Assembly: GCA_028280785.1 (NCBI GenBank)
Contig: JANQLF010000267.1
Coordinates: forward strand, 1-35,216
DNA: 35,216 nucleotides
Direction: 5' to 3'
Source: Planctomycetota bacterium
GTDB lineage: Bacteria; Planctomycetota; UBA11346
A model generated the notes under the pieces. That model ran no database searches. It saw only the letters and a list, made by a program, of their open reading frames with translations, and was not told the DNA's origin. The position numbers and the translations under genes are program-made. Shown piece by piece: positions 28,001 through 35,216 of the stretch. Each line of letters begins with the position of its first letter. Position 1 is the first letter of the stretch.

Positions 28001-29074
28001 GATTGCAAGGTACTGAGCATCAACTGGGGTCCTTGGGACGGCGGCATGGTCACCAAAGAACTCAAGGCATTATTCAAGAGCGAAGGCGTTGCCGTTATTA
28101 ATTGTCACGCTGGCGCGGAATATCTCTGTGATGAACTCAGCATTGGCCCTGGACCTGTTGAAATCGTGTTGCTCGGTGATGATGAAGCACCAAGTCCAAG
28201 CAAACCAGAAACTGAATTCGATTCATGCGCCCGTGTCGCTTACGAAATTAATTTGTCTACAGACTCCCACCCATTCCTACGTTCACATGTCATGAATCAT
28301 CGCGCTGTTTTGCCAGCCGCCGTAATCATGGAATGGTTAAGCCATGCGGCTATGCACGAAAATCCAGGTCTATCATTACACGGCATGGACGGCCTCTCCA
28401 TATTTAAAGGTGTCATTATTGAAGCCGGCGAACGCTACCCGCTTCAATTCCACATTAGTGACACCAATTGGGAAAAAGGCATCGGCACCTGCACAGTCGA
28501 ATTAAAACACAATGATGTGCTGCATGCACGTGCAGTAATTAGGCTCGCTGATAATTTACCTGAAGCACAAGCATCCAATGAAGCAACAGCACAAAGTGAA
28601 GCCCCTGCTGGCAATCCTTATGAAGACCTACGCCTGTTTCATGGTGGTGATCTGCAAGGCATCATTGATATTAAACATTGCGATGCCTCAGGCATTGTCT
28701 GTACCAGCTTACCTGCACCGAGTGCTGATGCGTGGATTAAAGAACCCATGCGCAAAGGCTGGTACGCTGACCCAATGGTTTTAGACGTCGCTTTCCAAGC
28801 GATGATTGTTTGGAGCCACGCAACATTTAATAGCGCATCACTACCAACTCGCGTTGGGCATTATCATCAATATCAATCACAATTTCCTAAAGATGGCTGC
28901 TCGGTAATCGCTCGTGTACGTTCAACTAAAAAACACGCTGCTATTGCTGATATCGAATTTGTTGATGCCAGCGGCAAACTTATTGCGAAAATTGAAGATT
29001 ACGAATGCGTCATTGATCCGTCTTTGTCAGATAGCTTTACTCGCAACACCCTACGCGAAGAAATTAACTCCTAA
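22088..29074 (+). CDS. pfaA: PfaA, polyunsaturated fatty acid synthase subunit (KS-MAT-5xACP-KR-DH)
   Basis: A 2328-residue multidomain synthase. KS (about 6-465): Cys212 in DAACASSLSALHLA, EAHGTGTKVGD and SVKSMIGHTKAAAG complete the Cys-His-His triad. Malonyl-type acyltransferase (about 571-870): VVFPGQGSQRVGM, active Ser673 in GHSYGE, AFHSSF. A Pro/Ala/Gln-rich linker (about 915-1080) holds a Gln-rich helix. Five ACPs follow, each with LGIDSIKRVEIL (Ser1116, 1210, 1305, 1398, 1502). Ketoreductase (about 1761-2000): VVISGGARGVTADVAKAL, FIHGAGVLADK, SSSTARFGRKGQCDYAAANE. The C-terminal dehydratase-like hot-dog region (from about 2057) has H2067 in HVMNHRAVLP, where the usual HxxxGxxxxP Gly is His. 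It builds and keto-reduces the growing acyl chain. The ATG at 22088 places AIVGIGCRFP at the normal distance; an in-frame ATG at 22061 inside pfaD is rejected. Gaps: 4 bp to pfaD, 3 bp to pfaC. Confidence 0.96.
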   Translation: MTQTPPLAIVGIGCRFPKANGLDAYWANIKAGLDAITEIPDTHWNPKEYFDDDKTAPDMTYAKRGGFIEPLDFDPLEFGITPNNLEATDTTHLLGLIAARDALRDAGYASGKDKKDGRAFDRDRCSAILGVTGTLELVIPLGARLGHPKWRKALKDAGVDDETADDVVKRISHQYVPWQENSFPGLLGNVAAGRIANRFDLGGTNCVVDAACASSLSALHLAAMELYTGRTDMAITGGVDTFNDIFMYMCFSKTPALSPTGNSKPFSADGDGTILGEGVGVVVLKRLDDAQRDNDKIYAVLRGIGSSSDGLGNAIYAPSAQGQSKALKNAYAAADVDPKDVELVEAHGTGTKVGDRIELEALTGIYGQESEDTWCAVGSVKSMIGHTKAAAGVASLIKATLALQHKVLPPSIKVNKPLDIIDPGTAPLYLNTVKRPWVQHESHKRHAALSALGFGGSNFHCVLEEANPIKTEADWDPNIHLFAWSAANKNQLIATLKAIAVDDKTDLRELAKTSRGTFKINDNDRLILVLDNEDLQDRLKSAIGQLESKNDSSWSLPNGTFYGSGKADGKLGVVFPGQGSQRVGMLRDIACQYPEMLSSLDEANTAFGDQRSLQRLSDAIYPIPVFDKDSAEHQETHLRQTNYTQPALGAVSYGAWKICESFGLESHAFAGHSYGELVALAAAGRVNEADLYAMSCKRGQLMASGGGDRGSMLAVSGSLSDIEAVLAKHDWDIVIANRNSPKQAVLSGSTQDIEKAQAVIEKDFRCRRLAVAAAFHSSFVADSEKPFREFLNDIAFTSSATPVYANKTADSYPNDDKATKDILAAQLVNPVSFVEEILAMHQAGINCFVEIGPGNVLSNLIGAILGDEAHHCITLDSSKGRKNGSADLAKCFAQIAALGHTINLAAWDANYEAPQQQASKMAVRISGANYMTARPDIPPSAPKPKPVATNSNSAASAPASAPSPAPTPAPQQQALLQATQQSINALQQMQEQTALLHQQYLASQETAQQSITQLLLQQQQLFNGQPIAPVQITAPAPITPAAVAPINPTPVAAPTPAPAQISTPETPAPVASSSQTSNNTNEIASTLLRIVSEKTGYPDSMLQIEMHLDADLGIDSIKRVEILSALQDEIPGLPSIQADEIGQIQTLADIVEYCSSISESSPVSIPSPNATTNENNLAPILLEIVSEKTGYPQEMLQLSMNLDADLGIDSIKRVEILSALQDQVPELPAVAADDMGLLATLEDIVNYLNASAPVVPSTAPATAPAQTNNNEIQSALLSIVADKTGYPPEMLDINMQLDADLGIDSIKRVEILSALQDAHPHLPTIEADVLSQIHSLADIITACSTVDVSTAPSSASSTSTDSSQLEAELLKIVAEKTGYPIEMLEMDMHLDADLGIDSIKRVEILSSVQEAMPELPAVQADEMGSLQTLRDVCNHLAQHSSAPANPSPTNAAPSAPSAASNNSADAVALTETLLAIVAEKTGYPSEMLDVNMQLDADLGIDSIKRVEILSALQEQVPHAPVVQADEIGNISSLKDIIDHICQISETPSAPAPQIAPAVQVDDSIDENASIKRMPLSLVAIDDYRTHNELQKNDQCVIIDDGSGLAMALSTALPCTSTIITDKKDLENLDNIKAVIVIAQNEFNDDQLYHRFEYFQTALQNITDDALCIAITNQNGFGLQETCDHAYSAAWSGIIKSASHEFDNLHCKVIDCAKGTAADTLVEEIQFAGPLEVTITDDGKFTTHIEAQAVPESQTKLLSADDTVVISGGARGVTADVAKALARRFGCNLALLGRSPLPDQEAAYLADCSDEASIKQALIKNWESGTPTPKAINEQTAKILANREIHQTIAEIKNAGSDVSYHSVNVKDQEQVADCINEIRGTNGSIDGFIHGAGVLADKFILDKTVEQFASVWETKVHGAQNLLKACAADELKCMVFFSSSTARFGRKGQCDYAAANEVLNKFAQQEQKQRSDCKVLSINWGPWDGGMVTKELKALFKSEGVAVINCHAGAEYLCDELSIGPGPVEIVLLGDDEAPSPSKPETEFDSCARVAYEINLSTDSHPFLRSHVMNHRAVLPAAVIMEWLSHAAMHENPGLSLHGMDGLSIFKGVIIEAGERYPLQFHISDTNWEKGIGTCTVELKHNDVLHARAVIRLADNLPEAQASNEATAQSEAPAGNPYEDLRLFHGGDLQGIIDIKHCDASGIVCTSLPAPSADAWIKEPMRKGWYADPMVLDVAFQAMIVWSHATFNSASLPTRVGHYHQYQSQFPKDGCSVIARVRSTKKHAAIADIEFVDASGKLIAKIEDYECVIDPSLSDSFTRNTLREEINS
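25328..26710 (+). repeat. Five tandem acyl carrier protein domains of PfaA
   Basis: Five units of about 75 residues plus Pro/Ala/Ser linkers, serine to serine 94, 95, 93 and 104 residues. Each has EKTGYP or DKTGYP, LDADLGIDSIKRVEIL and a DxLxQ/DEMG/DEIG segment. The Ser codons are at 25433, 25715, 26000, 26279 and 26591. A phosphopantetheinyl transferase to arm them is not in the window. Confidence 0.95.
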
Positions 29075-29077
29075 TCA

Positions 29078-32000
29078 ATGAGCAAACAGCAATCAGCACG
29101 CGTTGCCATTGTTGGCATTGGCGGGATTTTTCCCGGAGCACCCACGCTCGATGATTTCTGGCGCTTAATTGCATCAGGCATGTCGGCAGCGCGTGAAGTT
29201 CCCGCAGAACGCTGGAGCGTTGCACCCGATGATTGCTATGCCGACGGCGTTACTGATGACTGCGTTTATTCTAAGCGCGCCTGTTTGATCGACGGCTTCG
29301 AACTCGATTTAAATGGTCTCGATATCGATAAAGGCTTGGTCGATAAACTCGATCCAATGTTTCATCTGTTATTGCATGCGGGTCGTGACGCATGGCTAGA
29401 TGCACAAACTAAAAACGTCGCCAAAGATAAAACCGGCATCATTATTGGTAATATTGCCCTACCGACCGAATACAGTTCTAAATATACCGACGACATCCTT
29501 GGCGATTTATTTTGCAAAGCCATGGATCTGCCTGCAATTCCGAAGCATGATATCGATGGACTTAATCGTTATGTTGCTGGTTTGCCTGCTGGCGTTCTTG
29601 CCCAAGCACTCGGCCTTAGCGCAGGAACCTACACGCTCGATGCGGCCTGTGCCTCTTCTCTGTATGCAATTAAATATGCTGCCGATGAATTAATTAGTGG
29701 TCGCGTTGATTGCATGCTTGCCGGTGGCTTATCACGACCTGATTCGCAATACACACAAATGGGCTTTAGCCAATTACATGCTCTTTCTGCTAGTGGCGTA
29801 TGTTCTCCATTCAGTAATGCAGCCGATGGATTAGTTGTTGGTGAAGGCGCCGGTATACTAGTCATGAAGCGTTTGGAAGATGCATTAAAAGACGGTGATC
29901 ACATTTACGCCTGTCTTGCTGGTGCTGGACTCAGTAATGATATTGAAGGTAATTTGTTTTTACCAGCTAGCGAAGGCCAATATCGCGCGATGCAAGCTGC
30001 CTACGCTCAAAGTCAGTGGCCAGTTAATTGCGTTGATTTAATCGAATGTCACGGCACTGGCACACCAAAAGGTGACGCTGTCGAATTTAATTCATTAAAT
30101 AAGTTATGGGATGGCCAAGCAGCAAATCAGCAATGCATCATTGGCTCAGTTAAAAGTAACGTCGGTCACCTCTTAACCGGAGCTGGCGCTGCAGGTATTA
30201 TCAAAGTGCTACTTGCGCTTAAGCACCAACAACTCCCACCTACAGCAAATTACAATCAGGCATCTAGTGAATTTGATATTAAACAAAGTCCATTCAAAGT
30301 ATTACAAAAAACAGAAGAATGGCAGAGCCCCTCTGATCATCCACGTCGGGCTGCGATCAGTGCCTTTGGCTTTGGTGGTATCAATGCTCATTTATTACTT
30401 GAGGAATGGGTGAACGAAGAACGGGCGCCGAGCGTCAATAATCCGTATCATGATGAAGACATCGCAATTATTGCTTATGATGCCCATTTCGGTGATTGGT
30501 CTTCAAAATCACAAATCGATAATCGATTATTTAATCGTAACGAGCATAAAGATCCGCAAACACCCGCACAATGGTACGGTTCAGAATTAGCTACTCAGGT
30601 AAAAACCTATTCGATTGATAACGTTGACGTTCCAATTGGTCGATTCCGCATCCCACCTACAGAATTAAGCGACTGCCTACCACAGCAATTATTAATGCTT
30701 AACGTTGCCGCGAATGCTATGGACGACGCAAAAATCGAAGAGGAAAACCTGTATCGTTGCGGCACCTACATTGGCATAGGCCTGGATCCGAACACTTGTA
30801 ATTTCCACTTTCGTTGGCAATTACAAAATCAGGTCAATGAAACTTGGGGCAAAGAATTAAATTCTGAACAACGACAGGCTTTCACTAAAGCACTGCGCGA
30901 TCAATTTTATCCGCCGCTTACGGCCAATCGCACTATGGGTGCTCTTGGTGGCATCGTTGCGAGTCGTGTAGCCCGTGCCTTACACATCGGTGGACCTAGT
31001 TTTACTATTTCAAACGAAGAATGCAGCGGCATGCAAGCCCTACAGATGGGCGTCGAATCACTGCGCCGTGGTGAAATAGATCAAGCCTTAGTCGGCGCGG
31101 TTGACTTTGCCTCTGAACTACGAGCTGCGCATAGTCATCATCAACGTCGTCAGCTTGGAAAAGATATTTCATTTTTCGATAACGATGCTTCACAAAGTAT
31201 ACTCGGCGATGGCGCTTGTGCATTTATTCTCAAACGTCTCAGCGACGCCGAGCGCGATGGCGACACTATTTACGCCTGCATTAAAAACGTGCACAGTTCT
31301 CATAGTGCAGATATTAACAAAGGCATACCGCAACACGCTGCATTAGAGCATTGCCTCGAACAAGCCTACACGGAGCAAGACATCAATCAGCTTGATCTCT
31401 TATTATGCCAAGGAAGCGGTGATGCTTCAGAAAATCACACTGAATTATCTGCATATAATAAAATATTGGAAAATCGTGATCGACCTCACCCCTGTGCCAT
31501 CAGTAATACCATTAATGATTTTGGCCACACAGGTGCAGTAAGTGGTCTAGCGAATATTCTCAAAGCAGCTTTAAGCCTACATTATCGATTAATTCCACAA
31601 CAACGTCACCTATCAAACGAACAAAATGCTTATCCATTTGGCGAACAGGCCTATAGCAATAAAGACAGTCATTATTGGCTACGCAATAAAGAGAGCGATC
31701 AACGTCATGCCGGTGTCTCTAATTTTAGCTGTGACGGCAATGCGATGCACGCTATCTTACGTGAATACGAAAATGTAAGCAACGAATCGCATCCCGATTA
31801 TCACTTTCCAGCTGCCTTATTTTTCTGCGCAGCTGAAAATAAAAGCGAACTCCTTGAACAAGTAGCAGAACTCAAACATTTCTGTGAACCATATGCGGAT
31901 CTCCACGAAGCCGCACATCACTGGTGGCACAGCCAAGAACAAAAATCCGCTTTGCGTTGCAGCCTGGTCGTTCAATCAAAAGCTGAATTCACCCAGCACA

Positions 32001-35000
32001 TCGAGCAATTAAGTAACGCAATACAGAATGACACCGATGTCATTGGCCCTAAAGCCTATTACCTAGTCGATCAATCTAAATTGGCTGGTGAAATTGCTTT
32101 TGTGTATCCTGGCTCTGGAAATCATTTTGCTGGAATGGCTGCCGGTCCCGGTATGTACTGGCCACAGGTTTATGCACAACAGGACCAGGAAAGTAATAAA
32201 CATCGCTCGCAATTCGCCGAAGGTCGTTTTTGGTCTGAAAATAATTGCGACAGAATGGACCATCGTGATGTCATCTTTGGTCAAGTCTGCTGTGGCACCA
32301 TGATAACCGATTCATTAACCCAATTTGGATTAAAACCAAACGCCGTTATTGGTTATAGTCTCGGTGAAACGGCTGGATTCTTCTCGACCAGAACTTGGAC
32401 TGACCGCGATGAAATGCTCACGCGTATTCTCGATAGTGCATTATTTACCGAACAACTCGCCGGTCCGTGCACATCAGTTCAGGAATCCTGGAACAACGAT
32501 AAACAAGTAAATTGGTCTATTGCTGTTGTCGATCGCTCAGCAGAAGACATTCAAGACGAACTCGATAAACGTGAACACGCCTATTTATTAATTGTGAATA
32601 CCCCAAACGAATGTGTCATCGGCGGTGATGCTAAAGAAGTCCAATCATTAATTGATGAAATCGGCTGCCAAGCACATCCGATTGAAGGCGTGACCACCGT
32701 TCACTGTCCAGTAGCGATTCCTGTTAAAAAACCATATCGTGATTTACATTTATTTAATTGCACGCCACCAAAGGGTGTTCGCTTTTATTCAGGCATCTGG
32801 GGCAAGTCTTATGAAGTAAATACAGACAGTGCTGCAGATTCGATTGTCGGCCAGGCTTTAGAGCCGTTTAATTACGCCAACGTCATTAATCAAGCTTACG
32901 CTGATGGCGTGCGTTTGTTTATTGAAATGGGTCCGCGTTCTAGCTGTACCCGTATGATTTCACAAACACTCGGCGATCGCGATCATCTGGCAGTCAGCGC
33001 CAGTGTCTTTGGACAAGATGCTAGCATCAGCACCATGCACGTACTCGCACAAATGCACATGGCTGGCATCGATTGTCAATTGGATCCCCTCTACGGATCG
33101 CCACTGCAAGAAAACATAGACAAAAAATTCATCAGCGTTGCCAATGGCAAAACCGGTTTTGAAAAAGTTAACAAACCTCAGGTGAAAAGAGAGATAAAAC
33201 CTGAACCAAAACCAAGTACTACTCAAGCTGAACCAATTAAACAAGCAGCGCCGCAATTTACGCCTCAAGCACCAACACCTACCACACAAGCAAGCAGCCA
33301 AGTAGTAGCACCTCAGCAAGCTGTCATCCAACAATTGCAGCGCAGCCAAACAGCGATGCAGGCAACCCACGAACGGTTTATTCAATTACAAAATTCTTTA
33401 AACACACAGATCGCTCAAGCACTCCAATGGCAATTACAGGCACTTGGCGGTGCAGTACCAGCACCCTCTGTTACTAGCGCTGAAACAATTGTAGCGCCTG
33501 TAACTGAACCTAACACAGCGCCAAGCACACAACATCCAGTCAATCCGTCCCCTTCAGGTGATCCGGTTCTCTTTGATTACAATCAATGCATGGAAATTGC
33601 TATTGGCAAACTTGGCAATGTTTTACCGGACTTTGCCGAAGCGGATTCTTACCCAACTCGCGTGCGCCTTCCTGATGAACCATTAATGCTCGCCCATCGT
33701 ATTATGAGCATTGAAGGTGAAGCTAAGTCAATGACCTCGGGTCGCGTTATTACCGAGCATGACATTAAAGAAGATGCCTGGTATTTAGACGGCGGTGTTA
33801 TTCCTACCTGCATCGCGGTTGAAGCCGGGCAAGCGGATTTATTTTTATCCGGTTATTTAGGTATTGATTTCATCACTAAAGGACTGGCCACCTACCGCCT
33901 CCTTGATGCCGAAGTGACCTTCCACCGCGAATTACCAGGACCCGGTAACTATATTCGTTATAATATTCAAGTTTTAGAGTTCTTCAAACAAGGCGATACA
34001 CATTTATTTAGATTCCAATTCGATGCGACGGTTAATGGTGAATTATTATTAACTATGCGCAAAGGCATTGCTGGCTTCTTTACTCAAGAAGAACTCGATG
34101 CCGGACAAGGTGTTGTCCTGACTAAAATGGATAAACAGGAAACGCCTGGCGTTGCACCACAAGGATGGGTTCATCCGGCCCAGATGCTCGAAGAATCATT
34201 TAGCGAATTACAATTACAAGAATTACGCCATGGTAATTTAAGCTGCTTTGGCCCTCAGTTTCAAAATTTACCACTCACCAAGCCAATGACCCTACCCGAT
34301 GGACGCATGCGTTTGGTTCATCGCATTAAACAAGTCATTCCACATGGCGGTCGTTTCGGCCTCGGTCAAATAATTGGCGAAGCAGATATTCATCCTGATG
34401 ATTGGTTTTTGACCTGTCATTTCTGCGATGACATGGTTATGCCCGGCACACTGATGTACGAATGCTGTCTGCACACCCTTCGTGTTTATTTAATGCGCAT
34501 GGGTTGGATTGGTGAAGCGGATAAGATTCATTACGAACCGATCCCAGGCATTTCATCAATCCTTAAATGTCGCGGCCAGGTTTTACAAAGCACTAAAATG
34601 GTAACCTATGAATTAACCATTAAAGAAATTGGTTACTGCGATAGTGATGAAAAACCATACTGCATTGCTGACGCACTCATGTACGGCGACGGCAAAGCGA
34701 TTGTGCACATGAAAAATATGTCAGTACAAATTGCTGGGCTGAGTAAATCGGATATTGATGCGTTATGGGGTGCACAAGCTAATCCACTCGAGCATGACCC
34801 TGACTTTGCCAGCGACACCCCTATTTTTACCGATCGTCAAATCACCGCTTTCGCTGAAGGTAATCCATCCGAGGCATTTGGTGATAAATACGCTGTCTTT
34901 GATAATGAACGGCGCATTGCCCGCCTCCCGCGCGATCCATTTAAATTTTTAAATCGCATTACCATGATTCGTGACTGCGAACAATGGAAACTCGATGCCG

Positions 35001-35216
35001 GCGGCACTATCGTTGCTCGCTATGATGTTCCACCTGATGCTTGGTATTTTGATGCCAACGAACAAGGCGGCACTCCATCAATGCCATTTTCGGTTTTATT
35101 GGAAACGGCATTACAACCGTGTGGCTGGCTAGCGGCCTATTTAGGTTCCGCATTAACCAATGAAGACGATATTAAATTTCGCAACCTCGGCGGTAATGCT
35201 ACGCAATTTATCGAAG
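29078..35216 (+). CDS. pfaC: PfaC-type polyunsaturated fatty acid synthase subunit (KS-CLF-AT-DH..., cut by right edge)
   Basis: At least 2046 residues; open to the last base. KS (about 6-445): Cys191 in DAACASSLYA, ECHGTGTPKGD, SVKSNVGHLLTGAG, so complete. Chain-length-factor-like KS (about 520-900): by my alignment the catalytic Cys position is Glu648 (SNEECSGMQAL), and the first His motif reads CQGSGDASEN; inactive as a condensing enzyme. Acyltransferase (about 1005-1300): FVYPGSGNHFAGM, Ser1094 in GYSLGE, VHCPVA, IEMGPRSSC. A Gln/Pro-rich linker (about 1370-1500). Then FabA-like hot-dogs: a non-catalytic half (AWYLDGGVIPTCIAVEAGQ, about 1526-1690), a catalytic half with His1781 (CHFCDDMVMPGTLMYEC), and the start of a second pair (PDAWYFDANEQGGTPSM). 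DH domains set the double bonds. The built-in AT matches myxobacterial Pfa3 and would replace a separate PfaB. The ATG lies 3 bp after the pfaA stop. Confidence 0.93.
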   Translation, partial: MSKQQSARVAIVGIGGIFPGAPTLDDFWRLIASGMSAAREVPAERWSVAPDDCYADGVTDDCVYSKRACLIDGFELDLNGLDIDKGLVDKLDPMFHLLLHAGRDAWLDAQTKNVAKDKTGIIIGNIALPTEYSSKYTDDILGDLFCKAMDLPAIPKHDIDGLNRYVAGLPAGVLAQALGLSAGTYTLDAACASSLYAIKYAADELISGRVDCMLAGGLSRPDSQYTQMGFSQLHALSASGVCSPFSNAADGLVVGEGAGILVMKRLEDALKDGDHIYACLAGAGLSNDIEGNLFLPASEGQYRAMQAAYAQSQWPVNCVDLIECHGTGTPKGDAVEFNSLNKLWDGQAANQQCIIGSVKSNVGHLLTGAGAAGIIKVLLALKHQQLPPTANYNQASSEFDIKQSPFKVLQKTEEWQSPSDHPRRAAISAFGFGGINAHLLLEEWVNEERAPSVNNPYHDEDIAIIAYDAHFGDWSSKSQIDNRLFNRNEHKDPQTPAQWYGSELATQVKTYSIDNVDVPIGRFRIPPTELSDCLPQQLLMLNVAANAMDDAKIEEENLYRCGTYIGIGLDPNTCNFHFRWQLQNQVNETWGKELNSEQRQAFTKALRDQFYPPLTANRTMGALGGIVASRVARALHIGGPSFTISNEECSGMQALQMGVESLRRGEIDQALVGAVDFASELRAAHSHHQRRQLGKDISFFDNDASQSILGDGACAFILKRLSDAERDGDTIYACIKNVHSSHSADINKGIPQHAALEHCLEQAYTEQDINQLDLLLCQGSGDASENHTELSAYNKILENRDRPHPCAISNTINDFGHTGAVSGLANILKAALSLHYRLIPQQRHLSNEQNAYPFGEQAYSNKDSHYWLRNKESDQRHAGVSNFSCDGNAMHAILREYENVSNESHPDYHFPAALFFCAAENKSELLEQVAELKHFCEPYADLHEAAHHWWHSQEQKSALRCSLVVQSKAEFTQHIEQLSNAIQNDTDVIGPKAYYLVDQSKLAGEIAFVYPGSGNHFAGMAAGPGMYWPQVYAQQDQESNKHRSQFAEGRFWSENNCDRMDHRDVIFGQVCCGTMITDSLTQFGLKPNAVIGYSLGETAGFFSTRTWTDRDEMLTRILDSALFTEQLAGPCTSVQESWNNDKQVNWSIAVVDRSAEDIQDELDKREHAYLLIVNTPNECVIGGDAKEVQSLIDEIGCQAHPIEGVTTVHCPVAIPVKKPYRDLHLFNCTPPKGVRFYSGIWGKSYEVNTDSAADSIVGQALEPFNYANVINQAYADGVRLFIEMGPRSSCTRMISQTLGDRDHLAVSASVFGQDASISTMHVLAQMHMAGIDCQLDPLYGSPLQENIDKKFISVANGKTGFEKVNKPQVKREIKPEPKPSTTQAEPIKQAAPQFTPQAPTPTTQASSQVVAPQQAVIQQLQRSQTAMQATHERFIQLQNSLNTQIAQALQWQLQALGGAVPAPSVTSAETIVAPVTEPNTAPSTQHPVNPSPSGDPVLFDYNQCMEIAIGKLGNVLPDFAEADSYPTRVRLPDEPLMLAHRIMSIEGEAKSMTSGRVITEHDIKEDAWYLDGGVIPTCIAVEAGQADLFLSGYLGIDFITKGLATYRLLDAEVTFHRELPGPGNYIRYNIQVLEFFKQGDTHLFRFQFDATVNGELLLTMRKGIAGFFTQEELDAGQGVVLTKMDKQETPGVAPQGWVHPAQMLEESFSELQLQELRHGNLSCFGPQFQNLPLTKPMTLPDGRMRLVHRIKQVIPHGGRFGLGQIIGEADIHPDDWFLTCHFCDDMVMPGTLMYECCLHTLRVYLMRMGWIGEADKIHYEPIPGISSILKCRGQVLQSTKMVTYELTIKEIGYCDSDEKPYCIADALMYGDGKAIVHMKNMSVQIAGLSKSDIDALWGAQANPLEHDPDFASDTPIFTDRQITAFAEGNPSEAFGDKYAVFDNERRIARLPRDPFKFLNRITMIRDCEQWKLDAGGTIVARYDVPPDAWYFDANEQGGTPSMPFSVLLETALQPCGWLAAYLGSALTNEDDIKFRNLGGNATQFIE

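Noticed and set aside
31016..31024. CLF Cys649 as an active-site cysteine
   Set aside because: In alignment with the preceding KS it is one residue off, and the first His motif is also lost (CQGSG).

Overview
The window is a stretch of bacterial chromosome with dense genes, a moderately low G+C look and no RNA genes, insertion sequences or CRISPR arrays that I could see. Several traits together suggest a Gram-negative bacterium of the Planctomycetes-Verrucomicrobia-Lentisphaerae (PVC) group, perhaps a marine lentisphaerote. These are multi-domain Hanks-type Ser/Thr kinases with FHA or SUMF1-type (FGE-sulfatase fold) modules, a giant cadherin-like exoprotein, a small secretin-N/STN-like exported protein, a lipoprotein and an outer-membrane barrel. 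The assignment is inference; no phylogenetic marker in the window settles it.

Layout. (1) 1-2899, housekeeping: the 5' part of glnD (minus strand, cut by the left edge), then divergent aroA and rsmD, which overlap. (2) 3028-3636: a small exported STN-like protein, tail to tail with a long minus-strand run. (3) 3639-12586, minus strand, read from right to left: a 2017-residue secreted cadherin-like giant, a SUMF1-fold lipoprotein whose ATG overlaps the giant's stop codon, an outer-membrane beta-barrel, an RluF-like pseudouridine synthase and a small unknown protein. (4) 12724-20293: two divergent Ser/Thr kinase genes sharing a 163-bp intergenic region. The left one carries an FHA domain and a degenerate second FHA-like fold. 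The right one is a 1767-residue single-pass receptor kinase. (5) 20431 to the right edge: a polyunsaturated fatty acid (Pfa) synthase operon, pfaD (enoyl reductase), pfaA (KS-MAT-5xACP-KR-DH) and pfaC (KS-CLF-AT-DH..., cut by the edge), with gaps of only 3-4 bp.

How the genes may work together. The Pfa genes encode an iterative PKS-like machine that makes long-chain polyunsaturated acyl chains from malonyl units. Order and domain content (reductase first, acyltransferase built into the third protein, no separate pfaB in the window) resemble the myxobacterial pfa1-pfa2-pfa3 layout rather than the gammaproteobacterial pfaA-B-C-D one. The kinase pair may form one signalling unit: the receptor kinase has eleven regularly spaced Thr sites in front of its kinase domain, and its divergent neighbour has a pThr-binding FHA domain. 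The giant exoprotein, SUMF1 lipoprotein and barrel look like a surface-display set.

The least explained structures are three repeat families in the 1767-residue kinase: the N-terminal Thr repeats, nine extracytoplasmic Trp/Tyr-centred helical repeats, and a C-terminal triple helix repeat.
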